DNA of 64,000 nt from Neckera pumila (taxonomy: Eukaryota; Streptophyta; Bryopsida; Hypnales; Neckeraceae): positions 4,528,501-4,592,500 of the forward strand of contig OZ018417.1 of NCBI GenBank assembly GCA_963969595.1. The letters are read 5' to 3'. The notes beneath the pieces were generated by a model that was given only the letters and a program-made list of their open reading frames with translations, did not search any database and was not told the origin of the DNA. Below are positions 10,836 to 22,344 of this stretch, in pieces. Position numbers and translations under genes: made by a program. Positions within the stretch are counted from its first letter, which is position 1. Each line of letters opens with the position of its first letter.

Positions 10836-13664
10836 CTACATTATAACGCAGCGGCTCTGCTGCTCCTCGGCCCCAGGTGTCTGATTCTGTTGCGTGAATC
10901 TCCTCGACTCGGACGGATTGGCCGTGAACTCAGTGGTGTCCAAACCATACTGCACAAGACATGGCTCAATCCTCAGCACAACAGAAAAAAAGCTTCGGCA
11001 AGAAAAGCCGAGAATCTGCAACAAAAGTCTAGAGTATGCAATGGATAGGTTCACTCTTTCAAACGAGATTCACAAGTTATTAATCCTTTCTTGGATTTGA
11101 GCAAATATATCATTGCCGTCAATTTCATCAAATTGGTCAAAAAAAGGTCATCTTTTAGATTAGAGATTCAAAGAACTGCTTTGAATGAGAAGGTATTTGG
11201 ATTGAAACATTGGCTAGAAGCACTCTGTTTCATCATCCACATTCTTAATATGGATGTCGGAGGGGTTAATTGTAATTTAATGTTAACAACAGAATATCAA
11301 TCTAAGATCACACCATTAGTGTTACACCAACATTCGATTACCATTAAATCTCAACATGAGGACCATATGATTGTAATGCCTATTAACTTAACGCTGAGAA
11401 CTTTACCAATCTAATGGGAGGTCTTTCTGATGATGTACCTTTTCACGCATTCGAGTACTCCAAGCATCGGTACGAGGAGCCCGAGCTTCTGTAGCACCCG
11501 CGGAACCCGCTGCAGGGCTGGCTTGATTGGCCTGACGGTTGTTTGCAGGCTGGCGGGGAGCTGACCTCGGTATCATGTAGTCGTCATCACTGTCATAATT
11601 TCTTCGTGAGCTTGACGAGATAGCCCGCAGGATAAAAGCAAAGAACAAACCAAGCACCTGCGTAGGCAACATCAAAATAAGACTCTGACGTCAGGCTGGT
11701 TCACAGATGTTGGAAATCTGAAATACATTTGATACACTAGAATCATTAGATAATAGGAGAGAACAGCTACGATTACTCTGATTACACAAAAGGTTAATAG
11801 AACAGCAAGAATTTGAATAAATTCTTTAAATTAATAAGTATCAGATCGTCTCCAATATTACATTGCTAACCATTACAATCCATTGCTAACCATTACATTG
11901 CATTGCTAACCATTTCACCATTACCCTAGTGAGATGTCGCACTTGCATAACGGTCTCTTACGAATGCAGCGTTAAGTTAATGTGAATTACAATCATATGA
12001 CTTTACAGAAGTCCAAGTAACAAGAATGAGCACGAACAGGTGATGCTAACATAGCTTCTACGGGTAACGCTAAAAATATTTGAGATAACAAGTTTCCAAG
12101 CCACCTATGTGGATTGGACATTTGATACCTCAAATGCATCATAGGGTGTCACAAAAGCAATGAATTATGTTAAGCCTATTATCTAACCCGTAGTTGCACA
12201 AGATGTGATCAAAATTATAAGCTTGTTATCTTAAGCTTATTGCTTCAATTTGGGCAATCTAAAGTGGCCCTAACGTTAAATTTTCAAGCAAATAAAACCA
12301 TAAGCATATAAAACTCAGAATATAGGAACTCACTTCTAGGAGCACCACCCCTAGGGCAATCCATTTGCAGATGTCAAGATTCTCCACTACAAATTTTTGA
12401 ACTTTGTCCAACTCGCCAGTGGGATCCTCTGGTACATCCTGCAATCAGCAGAAGCAACGTCAGAACTGTGACGAAGGATATCAGGCATAAATCGAAGAAG
12501 GATAATCCAATAAACAAAGTTGGGAAGAGGCTCCACCTCCCGCCAATGCCGGTCAAAAAATAGAAGCCCAGCCACTGCGAATTGTGCCAATATCAGCACA
12601 ACTTGAAGCACACTATACTGTACTTTTCATTAAGAAAAATAATAAAACTGTAGGATTGTTGCCAATGCAATTACACTTATGAGGACCTACTTCCACAGCA
12701 TAATAATCTTTTTGGTACCATAGGTCCGCAGAACTTCAAAAACTTAGAATGACCAAGAGAGGAAAAAAACATCTTTTCCTAGACAAGTCTTTTAAAATCC
12801 AAAACGTTCAATGTAGGATACGCATGCGAGACAGAAGCTGTTGCTCAACTCAGCGGCAACATGGCCTGTCAAAGAGACAAAGCATGTGATTGCCCCAGTA
12901 CCGAAGAATGCATAGATAAACCTGCACCCACCACTCACCTAGTGAGCAAACAGCTCTGATTACTAGATTCATCACAATCCCAGACCCAGAAAAAGTCCGC
13001 AAAATCACCCCTAACTACCAAAATGGCCACTTTCATATCAATAGGAGTTGAGGTAAAGCATTTAAAAAGCTTCAAGGAACGTAACAAAATGAACCAATAG
13101 AAAGAGGAAGTGAAGCCGTACATTTTCGAAACAAAAGAAACACGTCTCAAAACTTTCAAGAATCGACTGTTAGCTTCTAAAATGCACTATACAATATAAG
13201 CGACTGCTAGCTTCCAAAGTGCACTTCTAAATTAACCTAATATGGCCAAAAGTGTCTGCCTTCCATACCGACATAATCAATGGGAGCTGGTATGGAAATT
13301 GGACACTAAGAGGTTAGTACATAACAAGAAATCCAAACATAAAAGCTTGTCACTCATCATGATAATCTAAGCACATGATCCAATAGCAGAAAAGACGGAT
13401 TACACACCACGGAGCAGGAACATCTGACAATTTCAAGCTCTCTTTCAACAATGGTCTTGCGAGCTGCTCCACAAGCACTCCCTCGCCAAGCAGACCATTC
13501 AAGTCCCCACTTGATACCAGGGCAGCTCCTTCACCGTGATGATGGTTCACAGAATTCCATTCCTTGTACATCCATAGAGAGTAGACAATCATGTACGCCC
13601 CAACCAAGGTCAGCAAGAAGTTGATCAGTTTCAGAATACATTGGAGGAATCCCTGGCAAGACAT
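10836..13664 (-). CDS. TOM2A: TOM2A-like tetraspanin
   Basis: Six coding exons: 13664-13408, 12921-12822, 12617-12537, 12438-12334, 11657-11439 and 10949-10836 (TAG). Splice borders are canonical and phase is kept, giving 291 residues. Four hydrophobic segments lie at about 10-32, 87-108, 121-142 and 170-192. The start MSCQGFLQCILKLINFLL and the C-terminal half (NYDSDDDYMIPR, WSTRMREKYGLDTTEF, NPSESRRF, end SRCVIM) match the plant TOM2A/tetraspanin-19 group. In Arabidopsis TOM2A is a tonoplast protein that binds TOM1 and supports tobamovirus replication; its normal cellular role is less defined. The loop between TM1 and TM2 is longer and the large extracellular loop short, as in this subgroup. 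Identity is secure; the 5' UTR was not mapped. Confidence 0.93.
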
Positions 13665-15595
13665 GTTGCCTGGCTACCACAACCCGCTTGCACAGAAAGT
13701 CCAGGCTTTCATGTGAAGACTGCGGGTTCCTTTCTGTGCCCCCTAAATCTGCATCACCAGAAAATGAGTTAACCACTGAGAATCTCACAATAAATACACG
13801 CATCTCATATTCAAACAAGCCCCTTACCATTCCAGAGTAGCACACCGCTTGCACAAAAAATATCAAACACTAAAATATCAAACAACTAGCCCACTTGTGA
13901 AGCGGTTCATACATGCATACAATCACTCACACGAGTTCACAGGCAAACCTGTCAACAAAGGACTGCATGAAAAGAAAAGAAGAATTCTAGCCTTCGCAAA
14001 CATGACAGGAGCTCAAGCTCGTCCACAAAAAGTAGATAGATTCGTTTACATTCATTCCACGGATGTTCAGGGCAGGCCTTCTCAAGACACTTTTACAACT
14101 CTTAAAGATCGTCCAAAAATTCAAACTACACAAACGCTCTTGTTCATCCCAAACCCATGCCCTACACATGGAAATTGCGCTCCAAAGCTTGTGCACTTCG
14201 AACCCCCTAAAAATTCAAACAGCGATCCCAAACCACGGCGAAAAAAAACAAGTTCGAAACCCTACTCCCCTAAAACGACCCCTAAACCAAACTACTCCAA
14301 AACCGAGATGACTGATTCTGTCCATCCACTATCCAGAACCTTCCACTCACATTGCACTTTCACACTCTCGGATCCATCCGAAACCCTAACAAACCTCAAA
14401 TTACACTCGAAGCTCCACCAACTCAAACCACCTCATCAAAACCTCAAATCTCACCAAAATCTCATCAAAATCTCAAAGATCTCACAAAATCTCACTCCAA
14501 AACCAAACCCACCAAGCATACAATCCAGTATCACAAACCTGTGATAGTCACATCCGCAAGACCCCGTTGTTCTCGAGCTTGCGAAACTCCATATGGAAAC
14601 GTGGCACAGGAACTGATTGCGTGTAGAGAGCAAAAAAACAGTACAAAGACGCGAGCTAAAAGAATATGGGTTTAACGAAGGGTTTAGGGATGCAGTCAGT
14701 CAGCTTCCCCTTGTTTCTTATTAGGCTTGCTCCTCCGCCCCTGTGGGAGCTCCTTCAAGTTTGGCAACAAAATGGGAATGGCGGGGATGGAGAACAGAAC
14801 GGGGAAGATGCCAGGGTGTGGCGGTGTTTTGCTGGGGCGGAGAGACGGGGAAAGGGGGTTTGCGCGGAGTTGTGAGCTCCTAGTTGGGATTTTAACTGTG
14901 GTTAGTGTGCCGGGGGGCAGGGTTTGAACTGGGGTTGGGATCTTTGGCATGGGTTAACTGGATGTCACGTGGCAGGGATCTGGACAGCCAGTTGGTGGGA
15001 ATGCAACACTCAGCCCATGCCTACTTGGAACCAGATTAGGGGTGTCTGAGTGTCAGAAATGTGCTGCAAGGGTAAAGCCTGAAAGGGGATTTGGAATAAG
15101 GTGCACCATTTGAAATCTTGAGGGGATAAGGTAGGTATATCCAAAACCAACAAGCTAAGAGCGTCGTTGATGGGGGGACAATGGAAGAAGTAGTACGAAG
15201 AAATTTGGTGCGTGGAAGTTTGAATTTGGAAATACATCGATTCCACATAGCTACTAGACCATGTTTCGTATTCTAAACTATAACAAATTCTATACTAAGT
15301 CTTAGACCTCCAACAACAAAGGTTTACTAATCCTTGAATGTCGGGCTGGTGACTTTGGAAATCATCCCTCTTGGCACTATATGACATCATCTATTTTGAA
15401 AAAATCAAAAGTGCTCAATGGAGGTCAAACTATTGTAGAAGACCTCTTCTTTTCATAAAATTCCAAAGATGAATAGTTGCATTTCTATCCTACAAAGGAG
15501 CTTCCCTATCATTCATCGGCCACAAAACATCCACTTCAGTGTTTAAGAATTAAAGCAATGATTGTCACATTCATTCAATGAGGAATAAACCAAGC
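13665..15595. other. Upstream region of the tetraspanin gene, no further gene seen
   Basis: This should include the 5' UTR and promoter of the minus-strand tetraspanin. A C/A-rich stretch at about 13900-14550 creates a long Pro/Ser/Thr/Lys-rich frame on the plus strand that looks like composition only. A GC-rich patch follows at 14660-14960. From 15000 the sequence is ordinary AT-rich spacer. Confidence 0.4.
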
Positions 15596-15871
15596 CATTA
15601 GAAGGGATTTGGGGGCCTTGGAGGGGCATTTCAAGCCCGTTCTCCAATCTAGCCAAATTCAGTGAACGGCGGTACAGGCGTGTCAGATTCTTTTTTCAAA
15701 GATTTTTTTTTTTAACCAAAACATCATTTTAAGCAAAACTAATTTTTTTTTTTTTCAAAAATGACATGGCAATCGCTATGCCACATCCGCCAACTGTTGC
15801 AGCTATATTCCTGTAGTCTAAAAACGCAAGGGAACTCGCAGCCCTCCAAGACCTCCAAATCCCCTCTAATG
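15596..15871. mobile_element. MITE with CATTAG termini, copy A
   Basis: Terminal inverted repeats run CATTAGAAGGGATTTGGGGG at the left and CCTCCAAATCCCCTCTAATG at the right, continuing inward through CCTTGGAGGGG and GCCCTCCAAGA. The element at 37960-38264 carries the same termini and interior in the opposite orientation. The 276 bp are noncoding. I could not find a convincing target duplication, so the superfamily is left open. Confidence 0.65.
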
Positions 15872-17864
15872 ATCCTAATTCTACAAAGAGTTTTGGGAAC
15901 TTGTACAAAAAAAAATGTGGAGGCAATTATTTAACGACACTTATTGAGGCAGGATTGGATATACATTATATATATATGTATGTATGTATATATATTGTTC
16001 TGTAGATGCTTAGTTTTAACACTCGCATTGATAATACTTTAAGAAAATTGACATTACAAATAAAGGTTTTACATTTAGGTACATCAAATATGAAATAGCA
16101 GTTTATAGTGTTGGTTTGGATTGCATCATTGGATTCAAGCATAGTACTTATTTTAAGAATACTACACCATTGCATCAAAACTTCATTACATCAAAAAGGT
16201 GGGCCATTTGTTGGCTCTAGATAGAAAGAAGAAGCTTTGTATTATTGGAACTTCTATCTAAAGATTGAATAAATTTGAATAGGAGCCATAGTGTACAACC
16301 CAAAAGTTCAATTAATGAAGAAAACACAAAATTTAATTAGGTTGACTGCAATCGCTTCTTCTTGTGAATCTAAAAGCACAAGTTAAGTAAGAATCCATAC
16401 ACAATCTACAACAAGTCAACTAGGAACCAAACGGAGGGTGATATTTTATGACTTCTTTGATCATTCTAATATAAAAGTGACCAATTCTATAAATTGAAAG
16501 CATCTTTGTTTCCTTCCTACAAGCAATAAAAATTCAATTTATACGTTCAATAAATATTGTCTTATAAAAAATACTGGACTACAAAGCAACCCATATTTCA
16601 AGCTTTAGGTGAACCAATAACCAACCAAAGATTTCACATTAGTATAAAAAGCTCTCCTCTATCAAATTTCACAATTAATTGATAATATTTATATACAATG
16701 CTACTTCATTTCCACCTTTGATGAATGTCTAAGGCATATTGAAAAAACAAAATATTCTAAATTCTTCATTTGTACAAGAAGAAAAAATAAAGAATGATAT
16801 AACCGTGAGGCTCTATCCACTCCAAACAAATCCTAACCATATTGTGCAATGTGAATATACTCCAATTGTATATAGGATTTAGAAACTCAAATTTAGAATG
16901 CCATAGTCAATGCCATAGTCTTTGTCTAGAGGACGAAGCCAAAAAACTTCAATTCTTTATGCTTCTTCATTATTAATGTCATCTTTGATATATATCTAAA
17001 GTATAACCTCAATCTTTAATGCCATTCCCCTAATAGAGCCTTGCTTTTAATATAACAATGCCATGCTTCCACTTCATTACCATAGAACCTCTTTAAATTA
17101 ATAGATCCGAGACTGGTCCAACAAGATCAATTAGGGAAGTTTATTTGCTTATGGAGGGTCATTTTTAGTAATAACCTTTGTTATGGTGACAAGTCTAAGA
17201 CCAATCTGATAAGACCATACAGAGGTTTATTTGCTTATGGAGGGTTGATTTAGGGAGGTTCTACTGTACCTTCCTTTTCAGTTTCCCTCGATATCAAAAC
17301 CCTTTTTCAACTAGGTGAACAATGAAGCATCATTAACTCCTCTATATTGTTCTGCAGGTGTGTTCTCTAGTGATAAATTTCTGAGTAGTGTCCCTCATAG
17401 AGATCAGACAGATCTAGGAAACATAAATGGGCCACACCTCATAAGGTGTAACGTGGTAAGCCTCACTCATCAGTTGAAAGTAAAGCAGATGATAGAGTGC
17501 CTGCTAGTATAAAATCTGGTATGTTCTCAGAGAGAGAAACTTTGAACTGCAAGGTGGAGAGTACAGAGAGATTGGTTAAATGATGATCGCAAGGAGCTTG
17601 TTGCAATTCTGTGCATTGTAAGTGCATGAGATTACTCTGGTCAGCTCACAACGAATTACAAACTCCAAAAGGAATGTACAGAAGCCTCAAGCTTAGAACA
17701 AGTGCTCATACTGGTGATGCATTGCCATTTGGCAAAACCAATGAATTAAAATTACACGGGGGAAAAAAAGGAAAGTAGAAAGGGGGGAAAAAAGTGCAAA
17801 CCTAGTGTTACAGATGGCAAATTCGCCACGGGGATGTCGAAGTTCTAGTCCTGCACACAAGCAT
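15872..17864. other. AT-rich spacer and 3' flank of the SPS gene
   Basis: No gene is seen. A TA-rich simple stretch lies at 15965-15997. The last few hundred bases next to 17864 should hold the 3' UTR of the minus-strand SPS gene. Confidence 0.4.
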
Positions 17865-20649
17865 CTAGAATAGACGCTCCAATACATAATCCACCATCCT
17901 CTCCAGTGATTGCCTGGCAACGCCGTGAGGCAAACAGTCCAGGGACTTCCGAGCTAGATCGCCTTTCTGTTGCGCAAGCTCATGAGCCCTGTCAATGCCG
18001 CCGCCGCGGTGCACGAGAGCAATCGCAGTTTCCAAGGACCCCTCTTCAGTGAATTCCGTGTCGATCAGCTCCCGAAGCTCATGTTCCTTCTCCAGAGCGA
18101 ACAAAACTGGCGCAGTCAAGTTTCCCTTGGACAGATCGCTTCCTGCGGGTTTCCCCAGCTGCTCGGACGTCTGCGTGAAGTCCAAGATGTCGTCCACAAC
18201 TTGGAAGGCCAGGCCTAAGTTCATCCCGTAATCGTACATGTGCTTGCATGTACTTGCGCTGCAATCGCTGAAAATAGCAGCTGATTTTGTGCTCGAGGCA
18301 ATCAATGAAGCTGTCTTATAGTAACTCTTGTCTAAGTAATTTTGCAGTGTCACATCGGTGTCGAACAAGCTCTGTGCTTGCTTGATCTCTCCACTTGCGA
18401 AGTCCCTAATCACCTGTCAAGACAGAAATGGAGGCAACGATCGTCAATTCACAATACCAGAGCACTAAAATAGATCATCAAGTAGATGAGAATGATAAGG
18501 CCAGCCCGCACCGACCGAGTCTTCAAATGGAGTTCGATACTAAGTGCCCCGCACTGCCCAAGTTCAGTCAGCAAAATCGTGCTAACTCCCACTGACTTAC
18601 TTTCAATGCTTTTACATTCATATTCACCAATTAATTTAACTCCCTAACTTTGGACAAGTAAACCAACTGAGCTCGTACGGATGGTTTGAAGTGCTAAAAT
18701 CTACCCACACCAACCAAATCGTAGCACTTGGCTAAATTAAAAGCCTAGCTTCCAATTATTTACCTAGTGACGCAAGTACACAACAGGTAAGTTAACTTCC
18801 AACTAGTTAAAGCGCGATAACACCCAGAAGCTAATAGGCTACTTGACTGCTGCGGGCGATGCATAAGTAGGTCATCCACACTGTTCAGTACGGAAAACGA
18901 AGTAAAAAAATTCACTTCTACCTAATTCAAGCAAGATCAAGGGCTGTAAGACATGGAAAACTCATGCACAGACAAAGGCAGAAGGGAATTGGGTCTCAAA
19001 GTGAGTTGCCATTGTAAAGGTAAAACTACCTACAATACAACAAGTGAGAAAAAACTCAGCCTACCTGACTGATAAGTTTGATAACTTCCAGGTTGTCGAG
19101 GTTAGCCAAATACCAAGAAGCTTGCGCAAACATGAAGTCACCAGCTAGTACAGCAACCCGAGTCCCAAACGTTTGATGAACAGTTTCCTTGCCTGTCGAG
19201 AGCTGAACAAATTAGCCTACAATAACGGACTACGTACACTCTATTGACTCTATCGAAACAGTGCGTACCAAACTTGATGGTTCATGGTTCATCATGTCAA
19301 GTACCTCCTTGTCAAACTATACCTACCAAATTCCCCATAACATTTATATTGAGCAAGCAGTACTTGAAAATCATGAGATCGAAAAGCATAAATTCATACC
19401 ACGCCTTGTGTCACTTTCATCTAAAACATCGTCATGAATCAAACTGGCGGTATGGATCATTTCAGTAGTTTCTGCTAAGCGTCTGTGCTGTGGCCGCAGC
19501 TCCCTGGAGAGAGACAGACAATAATTAAACCATCTACTAAGTTCGTTAAAAATCCCGTAATTCACGAGACCTAAAGTCTTGCAATCATCGATCACAACAC
19601 TCAGTGCCAACTTTCAGAAAAATTGACCCCTTATGATGGATGGAAATCTGTACACAATAAGCGCATACATTGAAGTGCGAAGAACAGGGACGTACTGTAT
19701 GTTAGAAAGCTCGCAAGTTGCTCTGGAAACGAGAAAGACTAAGGCAGGCCTCATTCGCTTGCCACCAGCACCAAATATTTGCTTTGCCGCTGCCATGAGC
19801 ATAGGGTTATCAGCACCCACGATCTGCAGTAGGTCATCACCTGTCAAACTCTCGTACACAGCGTGGTCGAAGCAAAAACTCTAGGAAAACCAATCAAAAG
19901 AACAAACCGGTATATTTAAAAACCGATAAACAAGCTAACCACGTTTCCTTGGTTGCACAGAATTTTAAAAATTGCAACATTACTATCTGATACAAGATAA
20001 ACCACACAAGGAGGGAGTAAAGCAACAACCTTTTGCAAGTTATCATTAAGAAGAAGCAAATCTTCAGCAACAGGAGCCACTAACTCAGCTAGGTTAAGTT
20101 TCGGCTTAGTTCCAATTATCTCCAACGAAGCGGCACCACCATTCCTCCCCGACGAAGTACTCAATTCTGAAACACTCCAAAACTCCACAATCAAAAACCT
20201 ACCGAACGGAAAGATGTCAACCAAACAAAAAAATGCACCTTCTCCAGCCACATTAAGCCCTGAAAAAATTTCAGAACACCGAAAAAACTCTCTGAACACC
20301 GGCAAAGAAGCGATTTCGTACCAGAAACATCCGGAACGGCGTCGCTGTCCAAAGTCTTCAACGAATTCCGAGCGGGGAAACTCAACGTGGGCGGAGGCGC
20401 AGCTTGCTGCACCACCTCCAGACGCCGCCTCCTGCTCTTCTCCTCGTTCGGCCTCCGAGACGCTACATCAATACTAGAACCTGTTGCCCTACCCATTCCT
20501 ACCCCTTTCCGTAACCGCACGGGTTGCATGTCCACTCCCCGGCTGAAGCTCGTGCTGGCCTTCACATCACGAGTGGAGGCCGAGCTCGTGGAGTCCACAG
20601 CAGCAAAAGCCGACGCCACCAGCAACCCTGTACACGAAACAGCTGCCAT
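17865..20649 (-). CDS. SPS: Solanesyl (all-trans-polyprenyl) diphosphate synthase, plastid type
   Basis: Six exons: 20649-20322, 20166-20030, 19823-19696, 19503-19400, 19192-19065 and 18413-17865, phase-consistent, 457 residues. The first about 110 residues are Ser/Ala/Arg rich and look like a plastid transit peptide. Both catalytic aspartate motifs are present: DDVLD near residue 222 and DDILD near residue 349, with GGKRMRP ahead and [15 protein letters not shown] between. These bind Mg and the diphosphates of IPP and the allylic primer. Solanesyl diphosphate supplies the plastoquinone side chain (and ubiquinone in some isoforms). The acceptor chosen for exon 3 gives LNDNLQK-IVGADNP, matching the family; an upstream acceptor would keep frame and add 19 residues. 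Orthology to SPS1/2 is firm; localisation is inferred. Confidence 0.95.
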
Positions 20650-21364
20650 GGCCAGACCAACCCACGGGAGTCCGTCCTCCTCTCACCTCCTGCGAGTTTG
20701 CATCACCCAATGTTGTGGCTCCCCACAGGAATCCCCAATCCAGGCCAGCTTCAATAAAACCCAGAAGGGTAGTCGCACAGTAAAACACACTCAGAAATCG
20801 ACAGTTCAAAAAACAACCTTATCCTTCTACACAGGAAAGTACTCCGGTGGAGACTATCCTGCACACAAGTGCTGCATTGGCGGCACCCAATAACGAATTC
20901 GAAGATAAAACTCCCTGCCTGAATTGATCGTTTGATTCTGTTGATTGGATGAGTGCGCGAGCGAGTTGGGGCGTCGACGATAGTGATTTCTAGCAAGTGT
21001 CGACTAAAATGGAACAAGAGTTGCGAGCATTGAGCGAAATGAATGATGAGGTGGGGAGTGTGAGGTCCAGGTCAGAACGAGAGTCACCGAGGTTGTGGCG
21101 ATTGATCGGAAGATGGCCAAGGGACCCACAGCCAGCCAGCGGGAGGCAGGGCGAGAGAGGAGGGCCCAGGGGATGTTGTGTGAAGGCCGCGAGGGCAGCG
21201 TTCTGCTCTTGTTCTTGTATCGTGAGGACTCCACGTCCCCACAACAACCATCATCCATCATCATCTGTCCGTTGTTGCAACACCTCATCTATCCGATTCA
21301 CCCTTGTTGTACTCCGTACTAAGGCAAACTACCCATGACAGACACCTAGAGAATGATCCATCAT
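20650..21364. other. Promoter-side region of the SPS gene
   Basis: GC is higher here (20650-21300) than in the surrounding spacer, as expected for the promoter and 5' UTR of the minus-strand SPS gene. Several overlapping frames occur on both strands, none convincing. CATCATCCATCATCATC at about 21250-21266 is simple sequence. Confidence 0.4.
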
Positions 21365-21696
21365 GGGTAGTCACACCTTCTCGCTTCCATGAAGGTTGAG
21401 AAGAAGTGGAGAGGAAAGTGGAGCCAATGAGAGCCCATTCTCCATGAAGGAGGTGTGATATCCCTTCTTGCTTCTTGTGGAGAAAGAGACTAGAAAACTT
21501 ACTTGTTGTGTCACTTTTCATTAAAAAAAACATCGTTTAAACTTCTTCATGTCTGTTCTTGTCCTGCAGACGAAGAGAACGACTCTTCTCAACCTTCACT
21601 GAAAAGAGCTGGAGTAAGCCGCAACAAGCCAACTACTAAACACTACTTCCCTCTTTTCAACCTTCACGAGATGGGATGAAGGAGCCGTGACTACCC
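21365..21696. mobile_element. Probable TIR MITE, about 330 bp
   Basis: The left end GGGTAGTCACACCTTCTCGC pairs with the right end GGAGCCGTGACTACCC. A second inverted block (CATGAAGGTTGAGAAGAAG and CTTTTCAACCTTCACGAG) lies just inside. No coding capacity is seen. I found no clear target duplication, so boundaries could shift by a few bases. Confidence 0.5.
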
Positions 21697-22234
21697 CTAT
21701 TACAATCTTGTATCAATTCATTATAGATGGTTTTCAATAAATGAGATTTGGGTTACATAAAATAGTGAAACTAGGTGTAGTAACAATTAGATTGCCTTAC
21801 TTCAAATAAATTACCCCATTACTCAATACATGTCCACACGGAAGCACATGCAACTCTTTGAACTAGGCCTTGAATTGGTGCACTAATCTATACCAGACAC
21901 ATAGTGAAATTCGATTACCCCACACTACATCATTAGGTTGAATTAGTGGTCACCATCAACATCTTTGATGATGGTAATGGAGTGATTAGTGACTACTATA
22001 CAAGCTTCCACCTTTTTAGTATAAATTCATCATGGAAAGTGACTTTTTTAAGCCTTCACATTGTGGCTATGTTAGTAAATATTGTAATTGCTTTTGGTGA
22101 ATAAGATTATTGTGGATACACTTTTTGTTGGTTTGGAGATAGTTTAGAGACTCTTTGGGACCAATTGGGTAGGACACTTCAAAAATTCATACTAGAATCT
22201 GAAATTTCAACTGCTTTCTACATTTCTCACATTT

Positions 22235-22344
22235 AATAGTGTGACATTGGTAAGTTAGTGTCAAACACACTAATAGGACAAATCAATGTATACTAAGTTA
22301 TCCTATTAGTGCATGTGACACCAACTTACCAAAATTACACTATT
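22235..22344. repeat. Foldback palindrome, about 45-bp arms
   Basis: The left arm AATAGTGTGACATTGGTAAG continues to TTAGTGTCAAACACACTAATAGGA; the right arm TCCTATTAGTGCATGTGACA continues to CCAACTTACCAAAATTACACTATT. The arms pair with few mismatches around a loop of about 20 bases. A shorter related string (TTAGTGCACGTGACACAAAT) occurs near 35252. It may be a tiny MITE or a hairpin-forming relic. Confidence 0.55.

Noticed and set aside
11967..13159. Several hydrophobic minus-strand frames crossing intron borders
   Set aside because: They are exon-intron read-through of the tetraspanin; the spliced exons account for all conserved sequence.
13849..14544. 231-codon plus-strand frame
   Set aside because: Pro/Thr/Lys/Ser-rich product of C/A-rich upstream DNA, with no conserved motif.
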